Positions 1-7,036 of a stretch of DNA of 12,017 nucleotides are shown one piece after another. The notes under the pieces were generated by a model. The model did no database searches. It had not been told where the DNA came from and saw only the letters and a program-made list of their open reading frames with translations. The DNA lies in assembly GCA_023427285.1 (NCBI GenBank), contig JAEZBH010000204.1, forward strand, positions 1 to 12,017, written 5' to 3'. This stretch comes from Pseudomonadota bacterium. GTDB lineage: Bacteria; Pseudomonadota; Alphaproteobacteria; Sphingomonadales; Sphingomonadaceae. Position 1 is the first letter of the stretch. Every line of letters begins with the position of its first letter. The translations under genes were made by a program, and so were the position numbers.

Positions 1-1293
1 CGGCAGATCCACATTGCGCCACATGCCCTTGATGTCCGCCACCAGTCCATCGGGCTTGACCAGCGCCGAGATCTGCTCAGCAGTCATCTCCGCATAGATC
101 TGGTGCGGCACGGCAGCGACAATGGCATCGAACGGCTCCGTCTCGAATGCGCGTGCCAGATCATCGAGGCGGATGTCCGCCTTGCGGCGCAGGAGACGAA
201 CGCCGTATTCCTCGTGCGCTTCTGCGCCATCGGCCAGCGGGTCATGCACACGCACCGTATGGCCATGCTCCTCAAGGCCGCGAATAACGTCAACGACCTT
301 GGAATTCCGCAAATCAGGTACGTTTTCCTTGAACGTCAGGCCGAGCACCAGAATGCGCGCATTGGGCCCGACCCGCTCGTGAACGCAATCGGCGATGTAG
401 CGCCCCATCCCGTCATTGATGGTGCGGCCAGCGAGGATGACCTTGGGATCATGACCCAGCTCCTGAGCCCGGAAAGACAGGTAATACGGGTCAACGCCAA
501 TACAGTGGCCGCCCACCAGACCCGGCGAGAACTTGAGAAAGTTCCACTTGGTGCCTGCGGCTTCCAGCACATCATAGGCCGACAGGCCGATTTTCTGGAA
601 GATCATCGCCACTTCATTGATGAACGCGATGTTGATGTCGCGCTGCGCATTCTCGATCACCTTGGCCGCTTCGGCGGCCTTGATGCTCTTGGCGCGGAAC
701 ACGCCGCCGCTGGTCACACGGCCATAGAGTTCCGCAAGCGCCTCCAGAACCTCCGGATTCTCGCCGGAAATCACCTTGGTGATCCGATCGACGGTATGTT
801 CACGGTCACCCGGATTAATTCGCTCCGGCGAGTAGCCGAGGAAGAAATCCACCCCGCGCTTCAGTCCTGACACGCGCTCCAGTTCAGGGCCGCACAGGTC
901 TTCGGTCACGCCCGGATAAACCGTGCTCTCGAACACCACGATCGCCCCGGCACCCGGCGTCAGGACGCTGCCGACGCTGCGGCATGCAGAAATCACCGGC
1001 CGGAGATCCGGCGTGTTGGTGTCATCCACCGGGGTCGGCACGGTGACGATAAACACGTCCGCGCCGCGGCAGTCTTCAACATTGGTCGTGAGCTTCAGGG
1101 TCGAGGCCAGCAAGGCATCCTTGGTGACCTCGTCCGTCCGATCATGTCCCTGTTTCAGCTCATCCACCCGGCCCTGATTGATATCAAAGCCAACCGTATC
1201 GAAATGCCGTGCAAGAACGACCGCCAATGGCAGGCCTACATATCCCAGGCCGATAACGGCCACTCGAGTCTTGGGCCCTACCTGTGCGGTCAT
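1..1293 (-). CDS. tviB: UDP-N-acetyl-hexosamine 6-dehydrogenase, TviB/VipA type (C-terminal end cut off by window edge)
   Basis: NAD-dependent nucleotide-sugar dehydrogenase that oxidises a UDP-HexNAc to the uronic acid, giving precursor for capsule, O-antigen or exopolysaccharide in the cytoplasm. 431 codons are open without a stop; the family is about 425-435 residues, so only a few C-terminal residues are missing. Seen: N-terminal Rossmann motif GLGYVG (G15, G17, G20) with the NAD-binding acid D37; a 'TVPTPVD' segment; 'SPERINPG'; K211 and N215 in the central helix 'AAKVIENAQRD'; catalytic C264 in 'GGHCIGVDPYY'; and a C-terminal domain with 'LGLTFKENVPDLRNSKV'. The start is chosen from an AGGGAG Shine-Dalgarno at 1299-1304, five bases before ATG. 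It lies 66 bases downstream of the polysaccharide export gene, with no clear terminator between them, so probably in one operon. Whether the substrate is UDP-GlcNAc or UDP-GalNAc cannot be read from the sequence. The family call is firm; the symbol is the nearest well-known homologue. Confidence 0.93.
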   Translation of the reverse strand, partial: MTAQVGPKTRVAVIGLGYVGLPLAVVLARHFDTVGFDINQGRVDELKQGHDRTDEVTKDALLASTLKLTTNVEDCRGADVFIVTVPTPVDDTNTPDLRPVISACRSVGSVLTPGAGAIVVFESTVYPGVTEDLCGPELERVSGLKRGVDFFLGYSPERINPGDREHTVDRITKVISGENPEVLEALAELYGRVTSGGVFRAKSIKAAEAAKVIENAQRDINIAFINEVAMIFQKIGLSAYDVLEAAGTKWNFLKFSPGLVGGHCIGVDPYYLSFRAQELGHDPKVILAGRTINDGMGRYIADCVHERVGPNARILVLGLTFKENVPDLRNSKVVDVIRGLEEHGHTVRVHDPLADGAEAHEEYGVRLLRRKADIRLDDLARAFETEPFDAIVAAVPHQIYAEMTAEQISALVKPDGLVADIKGMWRNVDLP

Positions 1294-1359
1294 GAAAGCT
1301 CCCTTTCTTTTGTTGGCCGTTCGTCCGGCATTTCGATCAAGCCGTGGATGCAAGATACA

Positions 1360-4299
1360 CTACTGGTTCGCAATTACCGCGATTGCAGCAATCGAAGTTG
1401 CAAACTGACCGATAATCGTTGCCACATCCTTGACGATGTCGAGAGTGTAGAGCGGATCGATATTCTTCGGCACGACAATGGTGCTGCCCGGCGGCACAAC
1501 CGCCTGCGCAGTGCGGAACCAGCCGGAGGTCTTCAGCGGGTGGGCAACGCCGTTGGGATAGACGATAAACGCACGGCCATCATCTGCCGAGCGCTGAATG
1601 CCGCCCGCTTCCTGAATGTAGTCGCGTGCGCTCTTGCCCCGCGAGAATTGCAGGGCGCCCGGGTTCAGCACGTCGCCAACCGTCAGAATGAAGTTGGGCT
1701 TCTTGGGCATATAGATGGAGTCGCCAGCCTCAAGCACGGTATCGGCTTCCGGATAGGCCGCCAGCACTTCCGGATCGGCCTCCACGACCATGCGCCCCAT
1801 GGATTCGATCGATGCAAGCTCCTGTGTCAGCGACATTGCGCCGGCCAGAGCATCCGCGCTCACGTTCTTGCGGGCCGAGACGGCCAGAAGAGCGGTCTTC
1901 ATCTCTCGGGCTGTCCGCTGGAAACCTTCTTGCTGCGCCTGCTTCACGCTGCGGCGGGTAAAGACCGCACCGTACGGATAAGCGTATTCCGAAATGCCGC
2001 CCGCACGTTCAATCAACTGCGACAGGGTCTCACCCTTGCGGATGGAATAAAGGCCCGGCCGCAGGAACTCGCCCGTCAGCAGAACCGCACCCACCTCATA
2101 TTGCGGCTGAAGCGTATTGAAGCGCAGGTCATCGCCCGCCGACACCTTGACCGTATCGAAGGTCTCAAGCGTGCCCTGCATGGCGCTCTGGTGCGTTGCG
2201 CCGCTGTAGGGGTCCGAACGGGTGAGATCGATCGAGAAACTTTCGGCCCGGCTTGCCAGACCTTCTGCAACCGACGCGATCACGGGAACCGGAACCGTGC
2301 CCCACACGGGATAAATACCCGGACGGCGCAGGTTGCCGCCCAGAACCACGACGTTTTCCAGCAGGAACGGCAGAACCGCAGGATTGTCCTCAAAGACTTT
2401 CGGGCAAATCTGATTGAGCAGTTCCTGATACTTCTCAGGATCGCTTTCCCGCAGTTGCGTGTCCAGGTCCCGATCATTGGTCCGCTGCTGATCAGCGTTG
2501 GGCTGTTCCACAGGCAGCGACAGACCAGCCAGCCCGGCCTTCATCTGAAGACTCTGCCCAGCCAGACCTGCTTGCTGCTGAACAGTCTCCAGCTGGCCCA
2601 TATTTGAGATGCCGAGACGGTTTTGCGCCCCGCCCGAACCGGCCAGATCAAGCCCGTTGCCCTTGTCGACAATGAACGAGCCGCGCGTTACCGCTGCAAA
2701 GCGGTCAGACTGGCTGTCCTGAACCAGCAGCTCCAGATGCGCCAGCGAGCGGCATTCCTTGATCGGATTGGGCTGACCAAGAACAATGCTGCGCACCTCC
2801 GGGCTTTGCACGAAAGCAATATCCTTGTTTCCAAGGATGATCAGGTGATCCTCGCTGCGCAGCGCCACATCCTGATTTTCATAAAAGACGTCGTACAGGT
2901 TCACGCCTGAATAGGCGGTTGCGCTGGAAATCGGATCGCGGCGCAGCAGCACTGCAAACGGCAGGTAGCTGCCCAAGCGGAGATTTTTCACCGATCCTAG
3001 CAAGGACTTGACCGTCGGTGTCGCATCGAGAGAGCGAACGCCCGCGTTGCTCACAAAGCCCGTCAGCGTGACCTTGCCCGCAATCGAGCGTTCACGGCCC
3101 ATGACCTGAACCACGTCACCAGACTGCAAGGCCGCGCTCTGCTGGGTCAGCGACACCACCTCTTCCTCGCCATCCGAGCGAAGACGCAGAACCGAATACT
3201 CATTGCCGCTCGGTCGCACCGCACCGCCTGCAAAAGCGGTGGCTTGCGCCAGCGTCAGCTGGGTGCCCGGCGCGAGTTCGAAAATACCGGGGCGCACGAC
3301 TGAACCGGTCACTGCCACCGTGCGACCAATGGTCGGCACCACGATCCGGTCGCCATCCTGAAGGCGGATGTTCGGCGGCGTGCCGATGCCGAGCAATCCA
3401 TAAAGATCAACCGTGAAGCTGCGCCCGCCGCGCTCCACCCGCACCTGTCGCAACGAACCAGTACGCTTGATGCCCCGCGCCCGGGCGAACACCTGCGTGA
3501 TGTCGCTCAGCGCCGTCAGCGTGTACTGGCCGGGGCGCTCAACCTCGCCGCCCACCACGACGGAGATGGTGCGCACCGCACCCAGCGAAACCTGCGCTTC
3601 CGTGCCGAGCATGGTCTGGCGCGTTGCCGCCTGAATATCGGATATCACTGCGTCAAGTCGCCGACCCGCAGCAGAAATCGGGGGCAGTTGGTCAACAATC
3701 AGCCGGCCTTCGTGATCGACGCGAGTGGTGATGTTGCGCGGCTCCGGCCCCTGAAGCATGACGACGAATTCGTCGCCGACGCCAACGACATAGTTGCCGC
3801 TCATGCGACCGGTGAATGACGTGGACTGACTGGCAGCTAATTCGAACAAATCATAACCGAACTGGCGCAACTCCTTGTCACCAGTGCGGTCTCGGTACTC
3901 TGCCTCAATGATGGAAGGCTTGTAGGCTTTGAGCAACAGCGCACGGGCTTGCTGCTCCCGCAGGGCCTTCTCGCTGTCCATCATGCCAGGCAGCATACCA
4001 GATGCATCGCCCAAGCCTGAGCCATCCCCGCCCTGGCGCGACATGTCGACGGGCGAATAGGTCGTCACGTTCGACGCCCCCATGCCGGACAGGCCCTTTT
4101 GCAGATTCTGAAGCAGGGAGGCGTCAAGGGCCTGAGCCTGAGCCGTCACACTGAACCCAAAGACCGATCCCAGCAGAATAAACGCCGCACTCATCCGGCC
4201 GGCCAGAGATCCGCGCAGACTCGTTGCCGTTGGGTTCATTGTGGTCTGCGTAGGCTCATTAATGCCCGACATGCGGTCGCCGCCTGCCCCGTTATTCAT
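1360..4299 (-). CDS. Large SLBB-domain polysaccharide export protein (Wza/KpsD/OtnA-like)
   Basis: Predicted periplasmic/outer-membrane component that carries capsule or exopolysaccharide out of the cell. 979 residues from the chosen start. N-terminal signal peptide with hydrophobic core 'AAFILLGSVFGF' and likely cleavage after AQAQA (residue 57). A poly_export domain spans about 169-247 ('NYVVGVGDEF'). SLBB-like units follow near 247-322, 328-400, 410-489, 650-720, 737-865 and 871-943, recognised by repeats such as VVGGEVERPGQY, VTGSVVRPGIF, LGGNLRRPGIY, LTGEFLRPGLY and VGDVLNPGAL. A Gln-rich stretch lies at about 497-647. A hydrophobic C-terminal helix sits at 952-977. There is no lipobox cysteine, unlike Wza. 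Start: the frame is open back to 4428, inside ispE, but ATG 4299 has a GGGGGA Shine-Dalgarno and lies just after a promoter-like sequence. ATG 4239 would give a more ordinary signal peptide length and cannot be excluded. The adjacent tviB supports the role; the polymer is unknown. Confidence 0.9.
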   Translation of the reverse strand: MNNGAGGDRMSGINEPTQTTMNPTATSLRGSLAGRMSAAFILLGSVFGFSVTAQAQALDASLLQNLQKGLSGMGASNVTTYSPVDMSRQGGDGSGLGDASGMLPGMMDSEKALREQQARALLLKAYKPSIIEAEYRDRTGDKELRQFGYDLFELAASQSTSFTGRMSGNYVVGVGDEFVVMLQGPEPRNITTRVDHEGRLIVDQLPPISAAGRRLDAVISDIQAATRQTMLGTEAQVSLGAVRTISVVVGGEVERPGQYTLTALSDITQVFARARGIKRTGSLRQVRVERGGRSFTVDLYGLLGIGTPPNIRLQDGDRIVVPTIGRTVAVTGSVVRPGIFELAPGTQLTLAQATAFAGGAVRPSGNEYSVLRLRSDGEEEVVSLTQQSAALQSGDVVQVMGRERSIAGKVTLTGFVSNAGVRSLDATPTVKSLLGSVKNLRLGSYLPFAVLLRRDPISSATAYSGVNLYDVFYENQDVALRSEDHLIILGNKDIAFVQSPEVRSIVLGQPNPIKECRSLAHLELLVQDSQSDRFAAVTRGSFIVDKGNGLDLAGSGGAQNRLGISNMGQLETVQQQAGLAGQSLQMKAGLAGLSLPVEQPNADQQRTNDRDLDTQLRESDPEKYQELLNQICPKVFEDNPAVLPFLLENVVVLGGNLRRPGIYPVWGTVPVPVIASVAEGLASRAESFSIDLTRSDPYSGATHQSAMQGTLETFDTVKVSAGDDLRFNTLQPQYEVGAVLLTGEFLRPGLYSIRKGETLSQLIERAGGISEYAYPYGAVFTRRSVKQAQQEGFQRTAREMKTALLAVSARKNVSADALAGAMSLTQELASIESMGRMVVEADPEVLAAYPEADTVLEAGDSIYMPKKPNFILTVGDVLNPGALQFSRGKSARDYIQEAGGIQRSADDGRAFIVYPNGVAHPLKTSGWFRTAQAVVPPGSTIVVPKNIDPLYTLDIVKDVATIIGQFATSIAAIAVIANQ

Positions 4300-4306
4300 A
4301 CAGGTT

Positions 4307-4312
4307 TCCCCC
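4307..4312 (-). promoter_or_regulatory. Shine-Dalgarno deciding the start of the SLBB export gene
   Basis: The minus strand reads GGGGGA, seven bases before ATG 4299. The other in-frame ATGs considered (4272 and 4239) have no comparable purine-rich element at proper distance. This favours the 4299 start, although the n-region before the hydrophobic signal core is then long (about 35 residues). Confidence 0.5.
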
Positions 4313-4339
4313 TGATCCGCCTTTGTGCCAGCGTAATGG

Positions 4340-4368
4340 CTGATAGAGGGCACCCCTTTTAGCGTCAA
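4340..4368 (-). promoter_or_regulatory. Candidate sigma70-type promoter for the polysaccharide genes
   Basis: On the minus strand the gap after ispE contains TTGACG (4363-4368; 5 of 6 to the -35 consensus), a 17-base spacer, and TATCAG (4340-4345; 4 of 6 to the -10 consensus). Transcription would begin near 4333, giving a leader of about 35 bases before ATG 4299. This would let the export/tviB pair be expressed independently of the ETF-QO/TPR/ispE cluster. It is a match by eye only; in a high-GC genome this quality of match is suggestive, not proof. Confidence 0.4.
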
Positions 4369-4391
4369 GCAAAGCTCCGACAGGAGAACAG

Positions 4392-5273
4392 TCATTGGCC
4401 GCACGTCACAGTCGTTTCGGCCACCCACCAGCCCGGTTGACCCTGACGCAGGCGATCTGCCGCCGTCTTGGCCTGCGCGTCGTTTCCGAAAATCGCAAAC
4501 CAGGTTGGCCCTGAGCCCGCCATGCGCACAAGCCGCACGCCGTCCTGCCCGGTCAGGGCGTCACGCACCTCATCGAGCAGGGGAAGACAGGCGCGCGCCG
4601 CGCTTTCCAGATCGTTCGACAGCCCGCCTGCCCAATCAAGAGATGGCTGGGTTGCACTCTGCCCCACACCCATCTCAGGCGTAAATCTCTGCCCTTGCGC
4701 GGCATAGGTGCGGAACACATCCGGCGTTGCCAGCGGCACGCCGGGATTGACCAGCACCACCGGCAACTCCTCTGCCAATCGGGTCGAAGACAGGTCCGTG
4801 CCGATACCGCATCCCCACATCGGCTGGCTGTACACGCAAGCGGGAATGTCCGCGCCCAGACGCCCGCCGATCTCCGCCAACCGCTCCAGGGGCCAGTTCA
4901 GCGCCCATAGCCGGTTGAGCGCCCGCAGCGCCGCCGCCGCATCCGCCGAGCCGCCGCCCAGCCCCGCCGCCACCGGCAGGTTCTTGCGCAGCACAAGCCG
5001 CGCGCCCGCGGTCGGCAATCCTGCCGCCTCCGCCAAGGCCCGAGCAGCGCGCAGCACCAGATTATCCTGCGCTTCGCCCGCCAGAACCCCGGCGTATGGC
5101 CCCTCAATGGTCAGAGACAATTCATCCGCATGAGAAACCGTCAGCTCGTCTCCGGCTTCCGTGAAAACGAACAGGGTCTCCAGCAGATGATAGCCATCCG
5201 CCCTGCGTCCAACGACATGCAGGAACAGATTAAGCTTGGCCGAAGCAGGCTCAACAAGACGTTCAGAGGTCAT
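4392..5273 (-). CDS. ispE: 4-diphosphocytidyl-2-C-methyl-D-erythritol kinase
   Basis: Cytosolic GHMP-family kinase of the MEP (non-mevalonate) isoprenoid pathway. It phosphorylates CDP-methylerythritol at the 2-hydroxyl using ATP. 293 residues, the normal length. Seen: N-terminal 'SAKLNLFLHVVGRRADGYH' with the conserved K13; the ATP-binding glycine-rich loop 'PVAAGLGGGSAD' at 100-111; the conserved acid D142 in 'GADIP'; 'NPGVPLATPDVF'; and the C-terminal GHMP motif 'MAGSGPTWFAIF'. The ATG at 5273 fits the family N-terminus but has no obvious Shine-Dalgarno. It starts 11 bases after the stop of the TPR gene, so translation may be coupled to that gene. The segment 'GIGTDL' carries Thr where many homologues have Glu, a minor variation. 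Confidence 0.97.
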   Translation of the reverse strand: MTSERLVEPASAKLNLFLHVVGRRADGYHLLETLFVFTEAGDELTVSHADELSLTIEGPYAGVLAGEAQDNLVLRAARALAEAAGLPTAGARLVLRKNLPVAAGLGGGSADAAAALRALNRLWALNWPLERLAEIGGRLGADIPACVYSQPMWGCGIGTDLSSTRLAEELPVVLVNPGVPLATPDVFRTYAAQGQRFTPEMGVGQSATQPSLDWAGGLSNDLESAARACLPLLDEVRDALTGQDGVRLVRMAGSGPTWFAIFGNDAQAKTAADRLRQGQPGWWVAETTVTCGQ

Positions 5274-5284
5274 GGAAAGTCAGT

Positions 5285-7027
5285 TTATTTGGAGGAATGT
5301 GCCGGTGCGGCGGCGTTGGCGATATCGAGCCCCACATCAAGCTTGGACATCAGGCGGCGCGACTGAGCGGCTTCAGGTTCGCTGTCCATGGCGGCCTTCC
5401 AGCGGAAGCGCGCTTCAATGGTGCGCCCCACCTGCCAGTAGGCATCGCCCAGATGTTCGTTGATGGTCGGATCGCCCGGCTCCACGGCCACAGCCTGCTC
5501 AAGATGCCTGACAGCATCTTCGTACTGCCCTGACATGAAATAGGCCCACCCCAGCGAATCAATGATAAAGCCGTCATCCGGTCGCAACTCCACCGCACGG
5601 CTTATTAACCGTCTGGCTTCGTCCAGGTTCCGTTGCTGATCCAGATAAAGATAGCCCAGGTAATTGAGAACGTTGGGCTCGTCCGGGCTCAATGCCAGTG
5701 CCTGACGCAGGTCAGCCTCGGTTTCGGCCATACGGCCCAGCTTTTCATAGCCAACGCCGCGCAGAAAATAGAGGAACCAGTCCCGCTGTCGCGGCTGATC
5801 GACCAGCGCAATCGCGGCGGAATAGGCGCTCACCGCCTCTTCGTAGCGCTCCAGCCGGCGAAAGGTCTCGCCCAGCTCCACCCGTGCCCGGCGGCTTTGC
5901 GGATAGCGCACGGCGGCAGATTCCAACAAACTCAGCGCCTCTTCGCCCCGGCCCAGTTCCTGAAGGTTGCGCGCCTTCTCCAGCATTACATCAATGCCGA
6001 AGGGGCCTTGCGCCTCCACTCCCTCAAGGCTCGCCAGCGCCCCCCGGTATTCCTTGCTAAAGCGCAGCATCCGCGCGGACAGCAAACGCGCCTCGATCAT
6101 CTCCGGCTGGACCATTTCGGCCACGCGCGAGAACACCAGCGCCAGCGGGATCGGCTCGCCCTGCATCAGGTCGGTCGCCGCATGCAGCATCAACTCGGCC
6201 ATTCCCTCAACCGGCGTTGCGGCAAGCGGCTTGATTTTCTTGCCGTTCGCCAGCTGCTTGCGCGCCTCATCGAAAAAGGCGTGGCGATCCGGGTCCGTTT
6301 CCAGATTGAGAAGCGCGGCGGCCTGCTCTGCCCGGCCCAACCGCTGCGCGGCAGCCGCGGCAGACAGGCGCAGACGCCAGCGGCTGGTGCCGTCCATCTC
6401 CAGCGCCTGCCGATAGTAATCGAGAGCGATTTCCGGGCGGCCCATCGCCAGGGCGATATGTCCGGCATGCTCCAGCCGATACAGCTTCACGACGCCATCG
6501 GCTTCGCCCGGTTGCAGGCTGTCCAGCGCCTCCTGCTTGCGGCCCTGACCGTAAACCGCCCACGCCTGAAGGATGGGGGAGACGACAGCCTCGATGCCGC
6601 CAACGGCCAGCGTCGAGGTCAGCGTCTTGGCATCAGCGTATTTGCGGGTGCGAAACTTGTCGGCGATCAGCACCAGCGCCGCCGTCGAATTCTGCGGATC
6701 GGCCCGCAGCACGTCCTGCGCGGTCGAGAGCGCCAGACGCCGGTCGCCCGATGCCAGCGACAGCTCGAACGTGCGCTGGCGCAGCACGGGATCGCCCGTC
6801 TGACTGCGCAGTGCTCGCGAAAAATAATGGGCGGCAGCCCCCAACTCATCGTTGGACCAGGCATACCGCCCCAGAACGTAGTCCCGATAACCGTCCGTCT
6901 CGTCCGTGGCGGACGAGACGGCGGATTTCGACAACAACGCGGCATCAACCGGCGTCGCGGGGAGGCTCCCCACCAGAAGGGATACCCAGATCAGGGCGGC
7001 GACGGCGACAGCGTTGTTCTTGATCAC
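5285..7027 (-). CDS. Exported tetratricopeptide-repeat protein
   Basis: 580 residues of mostly helical TPR sequence; molecular function not known. The N-terminus (residues 1-29) is a signal peptide with core 'AVAVAALIWVSLLVGSL' and a likely cleavage near PVDA, so the protein should be periplasmic; there is no lipobox and no cysteine anywhere. TPR-like helix pairs start around residue 46. The best units lie at about 381-414, 420-450 and 453-550, with typical Gly/Tyr/Ala/Pro spacing ('YLGYLYLDQQRNLDEA', 'SLGWAYFMSGQYEDA', 'HLGDAYWQVGRTIEA'). The start codon is GTG, with a GAGG Shine-Dalgarno that overlaps the stop codon of the ETF-QO gene. It sits between the ETF-QO gene (6-base gap) and ispE (11-base gap). 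From general knowledge, TPR proteins of this kind beside ispE recur in alphaproteobacteria. TPRs bind proteins, so a scaffold role is the safest inference. Confidence 0.88.
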   Translation of the reverse strand: MIKNNAVAVAALIWVSLLVGSLPATPVDAALLSKSAVSSATDETDGYRDYVLGRYAWSNDELGAAAHYFSRALRSQTGDPVLRQRTFELSLASGDRRLALSTAQDVLRADPQNSTAALVLIADKFRTRKYADAKTLTSTLAVGGIEAVVSPILQAWAVYGQGRKQEALDSLQPGEADGVVKLYRLEHAGHIALAMGRPEIALDYYRQALEMDGTSRWRLRLSAAAAAQRLGRAEQAAALLNLETDPDRHAFFDEARKQLANGKKIKPLAATPVEGMAELMLHAATDLMQGEPIPLALVFSRVAEMVQPEMIEARLLSARMLRFSKEYRGALASLEGVEAQGPFGIDVMLEKARNLQELGRGEEALSLLESAAVRYPQSRRARVELGETFRRLERYEEAVSAYSAAIALVDQPRQRDWFLYFLRGVGYEKLGRMAETEADLRQALALSPDEPNVLNYLGYLYLDQQRNLDEARRLISRAVELRPDDGFIIDSLGWAYFMSGQYEDAVRHLEQAVAVEPGDPTINEHLGDAYWQVGRTIEARFRWKAAMDSEPEAAQSRRLMSKLDVGLDIANAAAPAHSSK

Positions 7028-7031
7028 GGAA

Positions 7032-7036
7032 CCTCA
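7032..7036 (-). promoter_or_regulatory. Shine-Dalgarno overlapping the ETF-QO stop codon
   Basis: The minus strand reads TGAGG, where TGA (7034-7036) is the ETF-QO stop and GAGG serves the GTG start at 7027 four bases later. The ribosome finishing ETF-QO would be placed on the TPR gene's binding site, which supports the unusual GTG start and implies translational coupling. Confidence 0.6.

Noticed and set aside
103..870. A 255-codon plus-strand frame opposite tviB.
   Set aside because: The minus-strand reading contains the complete dehydrogenase motif set including the catalytic cysteine, so this is a shadow.
1290..1331. A 13-codon upstream frame whose TGA overlaps the tviB ATG, as in a leader-peptide arrangement.
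   Set aside because: There is no Shine-Dalgarno for it and no biased residue content; tviB has its own good ribosome site, so chance is the simpler reading.
1294..1359. The gap between the export gene and tviB, considered for a terminator or promoter.
   Set aside because: Only a 4-base GCCG/CGGC stem without a T tract and no convincing promoter boxes; it reads as an ordinary intra-operon spacer.
1144..2607. A 487-codon plus-strand frame opposite the export protein and tviB.
   Set aside because: Same cause: composition is Arg/His/Gln-rich, there is no start context, and both genes on the minus strand have clear family motifs.
4375..4386. A small inverted repeat (4-base arms, 4-base loop) just after ispE, considered as a terminator.
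   Set aside because: The stem is too short, and only a broken T run (TTTGCTT) follows it on the minus strand.
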